Assembly: GCF_000283155.1 (NCBI RefSeq)
Contig: NW_004454181.1
Span: 25,510,382 to 25,574,381 of the forward strand
Direction of reading: 5' to 3'
Source of the DNA: Ceratotherium simum simum
Lineage: Eukaryota > Chordata > Mammalia > Perissodactyla > Rhinocerotidae
Length of the DNA stretch: 64,000 bases
Shown here: positions 32,310 through 44,099 of the stretch, one piece after another
Numbering within the stretch: the stretch's first letter is position 1
How the letters are laid out: each line of letters opens with the position of its first letter
The notes under the pieces: model-generated
What the model saw: only the letters and a program-made list of their open reading frames with translations
Told to the model about the DNA's origin: nothing
Databases searched by the model: none
Position numbers and translations under genes: made by a program

Positions 32310-32900
32310 TTCTCATAGTAGTTTTTTTTCATCGAGATGAAATTCACATGACGCACAACTAACCATTTTAAAATGTACCATTCAGTGGCATTTAGTGCAT
32401 GCACAGTGTCGTATGACCACCACCTCTCTATAGTTTCAAACCTTTTTATCACCCCAGAAAAACTCCCCTTACCGTTAAGCAGTCACTCCCCACTGCCCCT
32501 CTCCCAGCCCCTGGGAACACTAATCTGCTTCCTGCCTCTCTGGATTCGCCTATTCTGGATATTTCATATAAAAGGCATCATGACTTTTTGTGACTTTTTG
32601 TGTCTGGCTTCTTTCACTTAGCATGTTTTCAAGATTCATCCCACTGTGGCCTGTATCAGTACTTCATTCCTTTCTGTGGCTGAATAATTCTCATAATAGT
32701 TTTTATTTATTTGTTTATTTTAGCTTTTTTATTATAGGAAGTTTCAAACATACAAGTAGAGTAGTAAAATGAATCCCCATGTACTCATCACCCAGATCCA
32801 ACAATTATCAAATCACTGCCATCACTGTTTCATCTACGCCTCCCATCTTATTTTGAAGCAAATTCTAGACACCTTATAATTTTACCTGTACATATGTCAG
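32310..32900 (-). mobile_element. Antisense L1 3' sequence
   Basis: GTACCATTCAGTGGCATTTA, GCCTATTCTGGATATTTCAT, GGCTTCTTTCACTTAGCATG and, from about 32700, TTTCAAACATACAAGTAGAG and CTCATCACCCAGATCCAACA. These are typical antisense L1 phrases, possibly two fragments. Confidence 0.75.
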
Positions 32901-33440
32901 TAACCACGTGTGGTATGGAAAGGCTCCTGCGGATTCAGATGCACGGCACTGGCTGAGAATCCCCGCTAAGCGAGCTTTACCCCAGGCTGCATCTGTCTCA
33001 GCCTGCTTTAAGAAGCTCTCCAGTGACCGATTTGAAGCCAGGTTTGGGAAACAGAGGTAGAATGTTTATTGGTTATGGAGTCACCTTGATCATCTGGCCC
33101 TTGGCAGATTTGTTGGCTCATGATTTTGTTCATTGCCTTCCTGGTGTGAATTGAAACAGGACAGGGGTACCGTCCCAGCAGCCCTGGCAGTCCCCTAGAA
33201 GAGGGCCTCGCGGTGGTCAGCTTAGCGAGGTTAATGGGTTCCAGCCAAGCCCATAACAGTCGTGATGGGAGCAGTGTGCAGGGCTGGACACGGGTTCCAG
33301 TCCTGCTCCAGCGCCTGGGTTTCCCTCCTGCACTCCCTGCCCCCTCTCCCACGCCTTAGTGAACCTTGACTGCTTTTGCAGTGTCTCCATGTGCACAGCA
33401 GATGGTGCCTTTGCTCCACCTAAATTCTCATCTCTTCCAG

Positions 33441-33575
33441 GCTGCTGATCCTCTCCTGACTTCCAGACAGACCTGGGGCCTGGCAGTCCTGCTCATGGAC
33501 GGGAGTTCCTGCAAAGACCCTCGCTTGCCCTGCTCCTCCCTAGCTTCCCTGCAATAAAGTCAAGCTGCTTTTGTT
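33441..33575 (+). other. ATOX1: ATOX1 terminal non-coding exon 4
   Basis: The acceptor TCATCTCTTCCAG ends at 33440. The exon GCTGCTGATCCTCTCC... is followed by AATAAA at 33553 and a TG/T-rich downstream region, and the likely cleavage point is around 33570-33578. Mammalian ATOX1 has an all-UTR fourth exon of about this size, and the text matches my memory of that exon. Intron 3 is about 2.2 kb. Confidence 0.85.
33553..33558 (+). terminator. ATOX1: ATOX1 polyadenylation signal AATAAA
   Basis: A canonical AATAAA sits about 110 nt into the last exon. It is followed within 15-40 nt by T/TG-rich sequence (CTGCTTTTGTTGG, then GGTGTCATCTGTTGTGTGG), as expected of a cleavage region. Confidence 0.85.
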
Positions 33576-33889
33576 GGAGATGTGGAGGTGTCATCTGTTG
33601 TGTGGTCTTGATGTCACTTGCTATGAAGGAGATAATCACAATGCCTCCTTGGGTTGGAGTTTTAAGAGTTCCTGACTGGGAGTAAGGCCCAGTAGATTCT
33701 GATTTTTTGCTGTGGGATCTTTAGCCAGTCACTTCCCTTCTCTGGGCCTCACTTTTCCTCATCAGTAAAGTGAAGGTGTTGGGCCAAATTGATCCACTTT
33801 CTTTTCACTACTTTCTTAGACACCATATTTTGAAACACCTTTGTCTGATCAAGTGAATTGCATCTAAGGGATATCAAATCTTAAGGCAG

Positions 33890-34095
33890 TTAAAATAGTG
33901 TGTAGAGGCTGTGAAGACAGATGCCTGGGTGGAGTCCAAGCTCCAGGACCTCCCAGCTGGGCCCCCTAACCTCTCGGTGTCCACAGGCATAAAATGCAAT
34001 GACAGCATCTACTGCAAATGATGGTTGTGGGGCTTAAATGAGCTGACACGTGTCATTCACTTAGAGTGGTACTGTCAGACAGTAAACATCCTCGT
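33890..34095 (+). mobile_element. MIR SINE
   Basis: GATGCCTGGGTGGAGTCCAA, CAGGCATAAAATGCAATGAC and GGCTTAAATGAGCTGACACG, just downstream of the ATOX1 poly(A) region. Confidence 0.7.
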
Positions 34096-34147
34096 ACCTC
34101 ATTTTTGTGTTTTTCATTAATCAAAGATGTGTAGAAAGGGCAATTAG

Positions 34148-34437
34148 GGGCTGGCCCCATGGCTTAGTGGGTAGGTACGTGTGCCCCGCTACTGGCAGCC
34201 CGGGTTCGGATCCCGGGCGCGCACCGAGGCACGGCTTGTCCGACCATGCTGAGGCGGCATCCCACATACAGCAACTAGAAGGATGTGCAGCTGTTACATG
34301 CAGCTATCTACTGGGGCGTTGGGGAGAAAAAGGGAAAAGACGAGGATTGGCAATAGATGTTAGCTCAGGGCAGGTCTTCCTCAGTGAAAAGAGGATTGGC
34401 ATGGATGTTAGCTCAGGCTGATCTTCCTCACAAAAAA
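34148..34437 (+). mobile_element. ERE-type SINE, long subtype
   Basis: AAGGGCAATTAG before and AAGGGCGATTAG after are the duplication. Contains GCAACTAGAAGGATGTGCAG and two GATGTTAGCTCAGG modules. Confidence 0.95.
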
Positions 34438-34559
34438 AAAAGGGCGATTAGAATTCCAGTCAACCTAAAAATTAGTGCCTTACAGAGTTGATTCAATTAT
34501 GTCAAAACAAAGGGAATGTTTTAGGGTATATGGCTTTATTTTTTAAAAATATTTCTTTA

Positions 34560-34850
34560 AACCAGCAGTTCTCAAAAGTTTTTTGTCTTAGGACGCTTTT
34601 ACACGCTTAAAAATTGCCAAGTATCTCAAGGAGCTTTTGGCTATGTGGGTTATGCCATATTAGAAATATAAAAGAGGAACTTTTGAAACACATGAATACA
34701 CAAGCACACATCGCATTAGCCAACAGGACTAGATGAGGTCATTACTTTTTTAGATTCTGGAAAACTTAATTGTATGATTGTTAGAGTGGTCAGTTTTACC
34801 CTCTGAAAGGGTTCTGGGGACCACACATTGAGAATCATGGCTTTAACCAT
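34560..34850 (+). mobile_element. hAT-Charlie-like element
   Basis: GCAGTTCTCAAAAGTTTTTT at the left and GGACCACACATTGAGAATCA at the right are imperfect inverted ends. Confidence 0.6.
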
Positions 34851-35019
34851 TTATCAGGCACTAGCCAGGGGACTAAGGCTGCTGGACCCTGGGACAAGAC
34901 CCGGCTCTGCACTTGGCCACCTGTGACCTTGGTCCAGTCACCTGAGTTTCCCAGAGGCAACTTCCGCACCTGCACAATGCACGATACCTGCACCTCAGGG
35001 AACTTGGTGGCCAGAAATA

Positions 35020-36500
35020 AGACTGTTTCTACTCAAAAGTGTGTGCTGGCATAATTTTGGTCCCATTATGAAATTATTGAACAAGTATCAGCCATTTCTG
35101 CCTCTCTGGTCCCTCGGGGGCACAGGGACTCTCCCAACCCTCATGGTATCTGGGTTTCTCGGCCGCCAGATGGCAGTGTCCTTTGGATTTGACCATCCGC
35201 AGAGAAATTTAAGACGGTGTCTGTGGGCTCTGGGTGTAGGAACTTAAGGAGTTTTTCCATTTTCACAGCTTCCTCAGGAGACCTGGTTCGGGCTGGCTGA
35301 CCCATCGGGAAGGCCCGAGGGTTGAGACACTGGTGCCTCTTGGGGCGAGTAGTCCTCGGAGCAGTTCCTTTCCTTTGGCTCTTCTCTGCACCCCCCACCC
35401 CACCTCCCCACCCTTGCTGGAATCAAGTTTCCAGCTGAGCCCCTTGGTTCTGTTCTTCCAGGCCCCACAGGGGTGGAAGAAGCTCCCACGCCTGCCAGCA
35501 GCCCAGCTGGCTGTCCATGGAGCAAATGAGATCACACAGCAGAGCGCGGGCTTCTGCAGGGGTGGGAGTGGGGAGCAGATGTGTCCGCATATTTCTCAGG
35601 TGCTTTCCCCAGCACCTGACCCCAGCCCACCTTTCCAGCCTTTTCCAGCCCTCGCTGCAGCCAGACAGTGCCTCCTGTGTCTCCCAGGCGTCTAATGGAA
35701 TGATTCCCCCCTCCAGCCTCCCTACCACTGCCTCATCTCCATGTACAAATTCCTTTCCCTCCCTTACATACCACAGCCTCTCCACAACTGGAAGTAATTT
35801 ATTTCTCCTCTTAGCCCTCACAGCATTTATCCCACCAGCTTCAGTGTTGTCGCAAAGCTTTTTGTCCACGTGTCCTTCCTGTCCTCAGGAATCAGGCCAA
35901 GCATCTGTTCCCTCAGTACACACAGAACAGGTGCTGAGGGAATGTTTGGATGTGTAATGGCTACCACTGCGGAGGGCATTTACCATGTGTCAAGCCCTTG
36001 CATTGATCTCATTCTATCTTCTCTGGCGCCTATAAGACAGTGAACTGGGACAGACCCCGACACATGGAAGGTGCGCAGCAGGCATTTGCTGAGTTAATCT
36101 TGCAGAGGAGGAGACTGCCTGGTCTGATCCTTTGAGCAGGTTTATATTTTTGTCAAAGGTGCCTGGTTGTGAGTACAGCAGCCTGGCCACCCCTGGGTGT
36201 TCTCACTAACTGTCGTTGTTCCCAGGACTGCTGGGGGAAAGGTCCCACCAATTTTGCCTCTGTTGACCTACCTACCCCCCTGCCAAAGCCTTGGCTTGTC
36301 CGGTGCTGACATCCCTGGCTGAAGAGAAGCCACTCTGCCCCTCAGAGGGCTGGAGGTGGAGCCTGGGGGCTGGACCTGAGCGAGTTCCATCCCCCGTGGT
36401 GGTGTGGGCCACAGAGGGAGTCCCTCCTGTGCTGCATGAGCGGGAGCAAGTCACCTCCTGTCTCTGCCTCCTGTTAAACACAAGTTTTTGACTTTCGAGT
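35020..36500. other. GC-moderate intergenic DNA, nothing recognised
   Basis: Open frames up to about 148 codons exist on both strands but overlap one another and show no family resemblance, Kozak context or splice pattern that I trust. A MIR fragment may lie near 36.05 kb. Confidence 0.5.
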
Positions 36501-36504
36501 GTTT

Positions 36505-36950
36505 TTTTAAAATAGCTTTATTGAGGTATAATTTCATTCAATTAACTGTACACATTTTAAGTGCATAATTTTTTAAGATACACACACACTCACTTATGAA
36601 ACCATCAGCACAATCAAGATAGTGACTATATTTTTTATCTCAAAAAGTTTCCTCAGGCCCCTTGGTAATTCCTCCCACCCTCCCTCCACCCCCAAAGATC
36701 TGTTTTCTGTCACTATCAGTTTGCATTTTCTAGACTTTTATATATATGCAGTCATTCAGTATGTACTCATTTTTGTCTGGCTTTTTCTACTCGGCTTGAT
36801 TATTTTGAAATTCATCCATGTTATTGTGGGTATCAATAGTTCATTTCTTCTTATCACCGAGTAGTAAGTATTCCATTGCATGACTGTACAAGCCATGAAT
36901 TCGTTCATCTGTTGATGGACATTTGAGTTGTTTCCGGTTTTTTAAACTCC
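36505..36950 (-). mobile_element. Antisense L1 3' fragment
   Basis: TAGCTTTATTGAGGTATAAT, CCATCAGCACAATCAAGATA, GAAATTCATCCATGTTATTG and TTCATCTGTTGATGGACATT are in antisense L1 order. Confidence 0.8.
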
Positions 36951-37084
36951 TCTGTGATGCTGGCAAGGTTCCCCAAGGGCTCACAGGACACAGGGGAGAG
37001 TCTCAGTGGGCTGGCCTCTTCCAACCCAACACACTCACACCCAAACCAAGCTCAACTCATAGTTTTATCTACTGGGCTTCACTC

Positions 37085-37290
37085 AGCGGTAACAAACCAC
37101 TCTCTGTATTTCAGCAGATCTGGATTCAAATTCCTCCTCCCCCACTTAATAACTGCGCTACGTTGGGAAAGTTACCTTTGTGCAACTCAGTTTCCTCATC
37201 TGTAAAATGGGGATCACGATAGTACCTACCTCATGTGACTATTGTGAGACTTCAATCAGATGGTCACATGCCTAATGCTTGATGATGGTA
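37085..37290 (+). mobile_element. MIR SINE
   Basis: GATCTGGATTCAAATTCCTC, GTTTCCTCATCTGTAAAATG and AGTACCTACCTCATGTGACT. Confidence 0.85.
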
Positions 37291-37365
37291 TTTCATAAAT
37301 AAAGCTTTTTATTTGAACAAAAAGTTTCATGATTATGCAATTTGAAATTTGAAAACTGAAACTTA

Positions 37366-37521
37366 GGGGCCGGCCCCGTGGCGTAGTGGTTAAGTGTGCG
37401 TGCTCCACCGCTGGTGGCCTGGGTTCGGATCCCGGGCACACACCGATGCACCGCTTGTCAGGCCATGCTGTGGCGGCATGGATGTTAGCTCAGAGCTGAT
37501 CTTCCTCACACACAAAAAAAA
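37366..37521 (+). mobile_element. Internally deleted ERE-type SINE
   Basis: GAAAACTGAAACTTA (37351-37365) and GAAAACTGAAATTTA (37522-37536) flank it, so it is a whole insertion. The body jumps from CATGCTGTGGCGGCATG directly into GATGTTAGCTCAGAGC, losing about 80-100 bases of the usual middle. Confidence 0.93.
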
Positions 37522-37974
37522 GAAAACTGAAATTTAAAAAACTTCAGGTCTAGACCCTTTCAACACTGGCAGTGAAAAGTAAAAATGGAACCTCAAGCAC
37601 TGCCCTGTGTGGGAGGTGAGCGGTTGTTGTTCAGGTCGTGGTGCTCTCTGTGGCCTTCTCCTTTAATTAGTGCCAGTCTCTCAAAAGCCCAAGTCTGTAA
37701 TTTCTTGGGAGTGTCCATCAGAGCTGCTTTTAGATTTCCATGTCTTGAGGGGCTGTGGCCACTTAGTTTAAGTGGACAAGTTTCCTAATCTGCTTCCTGA
37801 GAGGGAGAAGGTCTGCAAATCCCGTGACCGAGGAATGGAGCCTTGAGATAAAATATCAGAGCCTCTGGAAGTAAGGATTCTCTCTCCCATTGGTCTGTTT
37901 ATCATAGATAAGCCCAGCATCCTAATCCTTTTAGAACCGTAGATCCCAGACAGCTAGACGCAGGCTGTCTGCTG

Positions 37975-38195
37975 TATAAGAAGGCAGGCTCTGCAGACAA
38001 ACAGAGGGGTCAGTCCCAGCCTGGCTGTTGACCAGCTATGTGAACTTATACAGTTGCTTAACTGTCAGGATCTCAGTTTTCTCACCTGAGTAGAATAGGA
38101 ATAATAATAATAATAACTACACCTCCTTAGAGTAAAGTGAGATGAGGCATACGCACAGCTGGTGCTCAGCTTGGCTATTGTTATCATCATCACAG
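37975..38195 (+). mobile_element. MIR SINE
   Basis: GCAGGCTCTGCAGACAAACA, TTGACCAGCTATGTGAACTT and a short ATA microsatellite (38098-38117) within its A-rich middle. Confidence 0.8.
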
Positions 38196-38634
38196 GATCT
38201 TAGGAAAGGAGAAGATCTAGCTGGTCATCCAGACCAGCGTCACATCCCCTCCCTCTGAGGGTGTCCCCCAGCCTTGGCCTGCACAACACCCCTGAGAGGG
38301 AGCGCCACGGGCAGCTTGCTCTGCTCCGGACAGAGCAAGGACACAGCAAGGACACAGCTTGGTGGTTCCTCAGAGGCAAACATCTGTTCCTTTCCCACCC
38401 CTACCACCTTCCTTGGTCTACCCCACAGGGAATATCGGAAACTCCCTCCCTCAGCCCTTCCTCAGGGACAGAGCTGGAGTCATCAGACCACCTGGTCACT
38501 GGCCTCTTTGTTGATGCCCTCTTGATAGTGGAAACTGAGAAAACATGTCAAGGGACAAGAGGTTCTGGGCCCCCACTGATCCTATGCCAGCTCACCCAGT
38601 TCCCGACTCAGCATGGAAAGAGCAGGACTGAGCT

Positions 38635-38775
38635 GAGAGACATGAGGTCATCAAACAGAGGGAACCTGGGCGGGTTTCTCAATCTCTCCTCATCCGGGAA
38701 ATGTGGCTCCAGATGGCACCTACCTCACAGGAACGTGCATAAAGCGCCCAGCGCATGCTAGGTGCTCAATCATTG
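38635..38775 (+). mobile_element. MIR SINE fragment
   Basis: GGGCGGGTTTCTCAATCTCT, GCACCTACCTCACAGGAACG and GCATGCTAGGTGCTCAATCA. Confidence 0.7.
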
Positions 38776-39504
38776 CTGGTATTCCATTGTACATTTTCGA
38801 GAATGTGTCCCTAAATCCTACCACTTTGGAAAAGGACTGAGCCTGCCCAGTCAGGCCATATCCAACATCAGACCTGGCCCCTGCTCTGCTCAGTCACTGC
38901 CCCGCCCAGGGTCCAATTTGGAAACAGCCCTCACTGAGGCAGCCGTTTGTGGGTACCCAACTCCTTTTTTGGTCTAAACAGAAACTGTGGTTCCCTGTAT
39001 GTTCCTAGTAATTAGAGAGGCCAGAAAGGCCATTGAGATGGTAGGGAGGGCAGAGGGAGAGGGTCCAAAGGCTGGAGGAGAAACCTGCCATCTCTGAGAG
39101 CTCCCAGTCCCCTGCAGGGCTGAAAGATCCTCCCTCTCACCATCTCCTCAGCCTCAGACCGTCCCCCCGCCATTACTGCCAGCCTCTGCCTCTTCCTCAG
39201 ACCAAACACCTCCAGGGGTGGCACGTGCCTCGTGGAATTCTAGAATGTTAGAACTGAACTAGTCTTTAGAAATGAAAAGTCCTACAGCCTCACTTGTTGG
39301 TGTTAGCATATTATTAATGGAAATATCTAACTTATGATGATAGACAATAATTATAAAAAAAATAATCTTATTTATACATCAGTGCCCCCGCCCCAATCTC
39401 CATATGGTAGAGAAAATCCTCTTACTTTCTGGCGTATATCCTTCCAGATCCTTTTGAGGCTTGTGTAGATGTACATAAGTAAACATACATAGCAATAGAC
39501 TGCA

Positions 39505-39735
39505 GACTTTCAAAGCTCAGGCTCTGTAGTTAGACTGCATGGTTCCAAACCTAGCTCCATATCTCACCGGCAAGTTATTTAACCCATCTAGGCCACTGTG
39601 TCCCCATCAGTAAACTGGAGATCATTGCATTTGTATCATAGGGTGGTTCTGAGAATTAAAGATAATCCACGTAAGTCATTTAGCACTGTGGCTAGTGTGT
39701 GGTAAGCACTCGAAAAGCGTTAACTATTTTATTAG
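39505..39735 (+). mobile_element. MIR SINE
   Basis: CAGGCTCTGTAGTTAGACTG, TCAGTAAACTGGAGATCATT and GTGTGTGGTAAGCACTCGA. Confidence 0.8.
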
Positions 39736-39845
39736 TATTGATGTTTTGTAACTTGCTTCTTTCACTAAATAGTTCATGGACACATTTTCATCTGAAATGT
39801 ATGCATTATCTGTACGTGTTCCTGCACTACAATGGCTGAGTTGAA

Positions 39846-39935
39846 TGATTGCAACAGAGACCATCCGGCCCACAAAGCCTAAAATGTTTACTATCTTGCC
39901 CTTTACAGAAAAATTTTGTCAATCCATGGTCTAGA
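39846..39935 (-). mobile_element. hAT-like repeat fragment
   Basis: GATTGCAACAGAGACCATCC and TTGCCCTTTACAGAAAAATT match the reverse complement of the element at 24595. Confidence 0.65.
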
Positions 39936-40102
39936 TCAGTGATTTCAAACTGTGATTTCTATGGAAATCTATGTGATTTTTATGGAAACCTGAGGTCCCA
40001 TGCAGGTACCTCAGGGGAAAAAGAAGCAGATGGTCGGGTTCCAGGCCCCCAGCACATTTCTCCCAGGACTGATTGTCCTATTTGTTAAAATTAACCAGTT
40101 CT

Positions 40103-40393
40103 GGGCCGGCCCCGTGGCTTAGCAGTTAAGTGCGCGCGCTCCGCTACTGGAGGCCCGGGTTTGGATCCGCTTCTCTGGCCATGCTGAGGCCGCGTGCCAC
40201 ATACAGCAACTAGACGAATGTGCAACTATGACATACAATTATCTACTGGGGCTTTGGGGGGGAAAAAAAAGCGGAGGAGGATTGGCAATAGAAGTTAGCT
40301 CAGAGCCAGTCTTCCTCAGCAAAAAAAGAGGAGGATTAGCATGGATATTAGCTCAGGGCTGATCTTCCTGACCAAAAAAAAAAAAAAAAAAAA
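40103..40393 (+). mobile_element. ERE-type SINE with 16-bp target duplication
   Basis: AAAATTAACCAGTTCT is present at 40087-40102 and again at 40394-40409. Long subtype with two GATTRGCA modules. A small gap removes the usual GGGCGCGCACCGACGC part. Confidence 0.95.
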
Positions 40394-40548
40394 AAAATTA
40401 ACCAGTTCTTCTCTTAAGAAATTATATCAATTCTCTACAATCTCTCTCAGAGGATAGAAGCAGAGGGAATACTTCCTAACTCATACTGTGAGGCCAGCAT
40501 TACCCAAATACCAAAACCAGACAAAGACATTACAAGAAAAGAAAACTA

Positions 40549-40748
40549 TGGGGGCCAGCCACACGGTGTAGTGGTTAAGTTTGGCATGCTCTGTTTCAGC
40601 AGCCTGCATTCACGGGTTCAGATCCTGGGCGCACACCTACACTAGTCGTTGGCTATGCCATGGTGGCAACCCACATATGATATTGAGGAAGACTGGCAGA
40701 TGTTAGCCTGAGATGTTAGCTCAGGGTGAGTCTTCCTCAGCAAAAAAA
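40549..40748 (+). mobile_element. ERE-type SINE, first insertion in the L1
   Basis: Diverged head GGGGGCCAGCCACACGGTGT. AAGAAAACTA precedes it and AAGAAAACTACA follows. More mutated than its right neighbour. Confidence 0.9.
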
Positions 40749-40760
40749 AAGAAAACTACA

Positions 40761-40962
40761 GGGCCGGCCCCATGGCTTAGCGGTTGAGTATGCACGCTCT
40801 GCTGCTGGCGGCCCAGGTTCGGATCCCGGGCGCACACTGACGCACCACTTCTCCGGCCATGCTGAGGCCGCATCCCACATATAGCAACTAGAAGGATGTG
40901 CAGCTATGACATAGGGCTATCTACTGGGGCTTTGGGGGAAAAATAAATAAATAAAATTATAA
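40761..40962 (+). mobile_element. ERE-type SINE inserted beside the previous one
   Basis: Full head GGGCCGGCCCCATGGCTTAG. AAAAGAAAACTACAG occurs at both ends, so the second copy used the target duplication of the first. Confidence 0.93.
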
Positions 40963-41529
40963 AAAAAGAAAACTACAGACCAATATCTCTTATGAAGGTG
41001 CAAAAATCCTCAAGAAAGTATTAGCAAATCAAACCAACAAAGTAGAAAAAGAATTATATATCACCACCAAGTGGGATTTATTCTAGGTATGCAAGGCTGG
41101 TTCGACATTCGAAAATCAATTAATGTACATCACATCAATAGGCTAAAAAGGAGAATCACATGATCATATCAATAGATGCAGAAAAAGCATTTGACAAAAT
41201 CCAACACTCATTCATGATAAAAACTCACAGTAAACTAGGGATAGAGGGGAACATCCTCACTTGGCAAAGAATATCTGCAAAAAACCTACAGCTAACATCA
41301 TACTTAATGATGAGAAACTTGAAGCTTTCCCACTAAGATCACATACAAGGCAGGGATGTCCCTCTCATCATTCCTTTTCAACATCATACTGAAAGTCCTT
41401 GCTAATGCAATAAGGCAAGAAAAGGAAATAAAATGTACACAGATTGAGAAGGAAGAAATAAAACTGTCTTTGTTTGCAGATGACGTGATCGTCTATGTAG
41501 AAAATCCAAAAGAATCAGGGTTCAGGGAG

Positions 41530-42265
41530 CTTCAGGCTGGTGAACGCATTTATGTATCGGGAGAGTGGTGCACCCCAACTCCACGGGGACAGAAACTCCT
41601 GTGCTTGGGGCCCTCCCAGACCTCACCTATGTATCTCTTCATCTGGCTGTTCAAGTGTATCCTTTATCATATCCTTTAATAAACTAGTAAACATAAGTTA
41701 AGTGTTTCTCTGAGTTCTGTGAGCTGCTCTAGCAAATAATCGAATCCAAAAGGGAGGAGGTTGGCCCCATGGCGTAGCAGTTAAATGCATGAGCTCTGGT
41801 GCTGGCAGCCCCGGTTTGGATCCCGGGCACACACTGATGCACTGCTTGTCAGGCCATGCTGTGGTGGTGTCCCATATAAAGTGGAGGAAGATGGGAATGG
41901 ATGTTAGCCCAGGGCCAGTCTTCCTCAGCAAAAAAAAGAGGAAGATTGGCATCGGATATTAACTCGGGGCTAATCTTCCACACACACAAAAAATAAAATA
42001 AAAGGGAGGAGGTCACAGGAACATCTGACTTGTAGCCAAGTCAGAGAGAGGTTGTGGGGAACCTGGATCCGCTATCTGAGCAGGTGGAGTCTTGAAGGAC
42101 TGAGCCCTTAAGCTGTGGGATCTGACGTTCTCTCCAGGTAGGTGGTGTCAGAATTGAGTTAAATTGTAGGGCACCCAGCTAGTGTCACAGAATTGCATGG
42201 TATGGGGAAAAAAAACTCCACACATTTGGTGACCAGAAGTGTCAGAAGTGTTCTGTGTGAAAGGA
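41530..42265 (+). repeat. LTR-like interspersed repeat, family uncertain, split by a SINE
   Basis: CAACTCCACGGGGACAGAAA, CTTTAATAAACTAGTAAACA, GTTCTGTGAGCTGCTCTAGC, AAGGACTGAGCCCTTAAGC and GTCAGAATTGAGTTAAATTG recur widely in mammalian genomes. The AATAAA inside suggests an LTR, but I cannot name it with confidence. Confidence 0.55.
41761..41999 (+). mobile_element. ERE-type SINE
   Basis: AAAAGGGAGGAGG at 41748-41760 and 42000-42012 is the target duplication. Head TTGGCCCCATGGCGTAGCAG. Confidence 0.95.
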
Positions 42266-42993
42266 GAAAGACATAGGAAGAGAACTATAGGTTTTTCCAG
42301 TATAACCATATATGGCAAAATGTTAAGATCAAAGCCAGCTGGTAAAAACAAAGATATTAACTTTATTACCCTCTATGCTTTCTTTGTATGCTTGATATAT
42401 TTCATAAATTAAAAGAAAAAAGACTTGATATATAAACATGGAAAATATTGCCAACAGATCAAAAGGGTACACAGTGAAAAATAAGTATTCTGTTCATTTC
42501 AGACCCGTGGTCCTCCTCCTCAGAGACACTGATTATTACCAATTTCATATTCATCTTTCAGGAATAGTCTGCAAATGCAAGCTTTAATATCCAAAAGAGC
42601 TGCTCCACTCAGAAGAATCATTAACCATCCTTGCACACGTGGACGTCTGATTCTACCCACCCATGCGGGAAGCCGGCCTGCACACTGAGCCCTTCCACTG
42701 AGAGTCTACCTCATGACCCTTTATTTTGGATGCTCACCCATTTCCAACCGCTCTTAGTTTTCTCTGTCAGTGAACCTGAACCCACCTGGTGTGTCTTTCC
42801 AGTTGGTGATTATGTGGACCTCTCTTGTTTCACAAAGGTCAGCTTCTCTGGAGAATGACTGCTTATCCCTTTGAAGTGTCCTCCCCAGGATCCCTAGAAT
42901 GAAACTTTCGTGTGCCAAACAACCTGTATTTTAAGTCAGACCATCCCAAACATATTCTCAAAATTTGGTGGAAATCAGTCCAGCCATTTTCTT

Positions 42994-43260
42994 TCTTTTC
43001 TTTTCTTTTTTTTTTTTTGAAGATTGGCCCTGTGCTAACATCTGTTGCCAATCTTCCTCTTTTTTTTTCTTTTTTCTCCCCAAAGCCCCAGTACATAGTT
43101 GTGTATCGTAATTGTAGAGTTGTAGCTCTTCTACGTGGGATGCTGCCTCAGCATGGCTTGATGAGTGGTGAGCAGGTCCGCGCCCAGGATCCTAACTGGC
43201 AAACCCCAGGCCACTGAAGCGGAACGTGTGAACTTAACCACTACACTACCGGGCCGGCCC
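42994..43260 (-). mobile_element. ERE-type SINE with 14-bp duplication
   Basis: CCAGCCATTTTCTT at 42980-42993 and 43261-43274. Reverse copy ending in CTACCGGGCCGGCCC. Confidence 0.95.
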
Positions 43261-43419
43261 CCAGCCATTTTCTTATGATGGGGTACACAAATAGACAAGA
43301 AGTCACAAACTTCATTCTGTTATATGGATGAATCCCCCACTGCTCCCCTGCTCAGACTTTTAAGTCAAAAAAAGAGAGAAAACTTACAAAATGAGAGCAC
43401 ACTTAGCACACTCTTCTGT

Positions 43420-44060
43420 ACCTGGTCTTCCTTTTTCTTACTTATCACTGTGGCTTGAGATGGTTTCACGTTTCATATCAGTCCACATAGTTTCTCCCTT
43501 GTATTCATAGTGTAAATACTAGTTCAATTTCATTTGTGAATGTACTGGTTTATTAACATGGGCTATGATTAGTAATAATCTACTTATTCTTTCTAAAATT
43601 ATGTCTTAATTTCTGTTAAGTATGGGGTGACCAACTCATCCCTTTACCTGGGATTGTCTCAGTTTTATCACTTAAAGTCCTGTGTCCTGGGAAACCCCAC
43701 AGTTCTGGGTGAACCGTGATGTTTCGTCACTGTATTTAAGTACCACACAAACATTAGACAAGTTTGAAGAGGAGGCAGTACATTATAACAACATGAGTAG
43801 TGATCTTCATCTTTGCCATCAGATGAAACTATTAACCAAATATTGTCCATATAAAATAAGGATTTTCCTAGGACTTTTGTTATGATCGTTGGGAACTGCC
43901 TCATGCTTTTAGGTGGCTGCATAGTATTCCGTTGCGTGACTTCACCATAGTTTTATTAAACCTGTTCCCTACCGGTGGACGTTTTGTTTCTTTCCAGTGT
44001 TTTGCTGGAATAAACAAGTCTGCCATAAACATCCTTATTTATCTGTTCTATAAACTGGTA
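43420..44060 (-). mobile_element. Degraded antisense L1 sequence
   Basis: GTGGCTTGAGATGGTTTCAC, GCATAGTATTCCGTTGCGTG and CTGGAATAAACAAGTCTGCC resemble antisense L1 tails with changes. Confidence 0.5.
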
Positions 44061-44099
44061 AATTCTGCATTATAATTTGTTGTGAAAATAAGGTTTTCC

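Larger units (their letters stand above)
31267..33440 (+). other. ATOX1: ATOX1 intron 3 (inside the 3' UTR)
   Basis: The intron separates the stop-codon exon from the terminal UTR exon. It holds a MIR copy (about 31.8-32.0 kb) and antisense L1 3' sequence (32.3-32.9 kb). No other element is recognised in its last 500 bases. Confidence 0.7.
40410..41520 (+). mobile_element. L1 ORF2 reverse-transcriptase fragment broken by two SINEs
   Basis: TACCCAAATACCAAAACCAG, then after two SINEs GGATTTATTCTAGGTATGCA, TCAATAGATGCAGAAAAAGC and CAGGGATGTCCCTCTCATCA, follow L1 ORF2 order. The catalytic FADD box is readable ([12 protein letters not shown] near 41476-41511). It is an inactive fragment, truncated at both ends. 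Confidence 0.9.

Noticed and set aside
35423..35957. Overlapping frames of about 146-148 codons on both strands
   Set aside because: They are mutual shadows without conserved motifs. No adjacent exons or promoter features were seen.
40533..40977. Tandem repeat or CRISPR-like spacing of AAGAAAACTA
   Set aside because: The three copies are target-site duplications around two SINEs.
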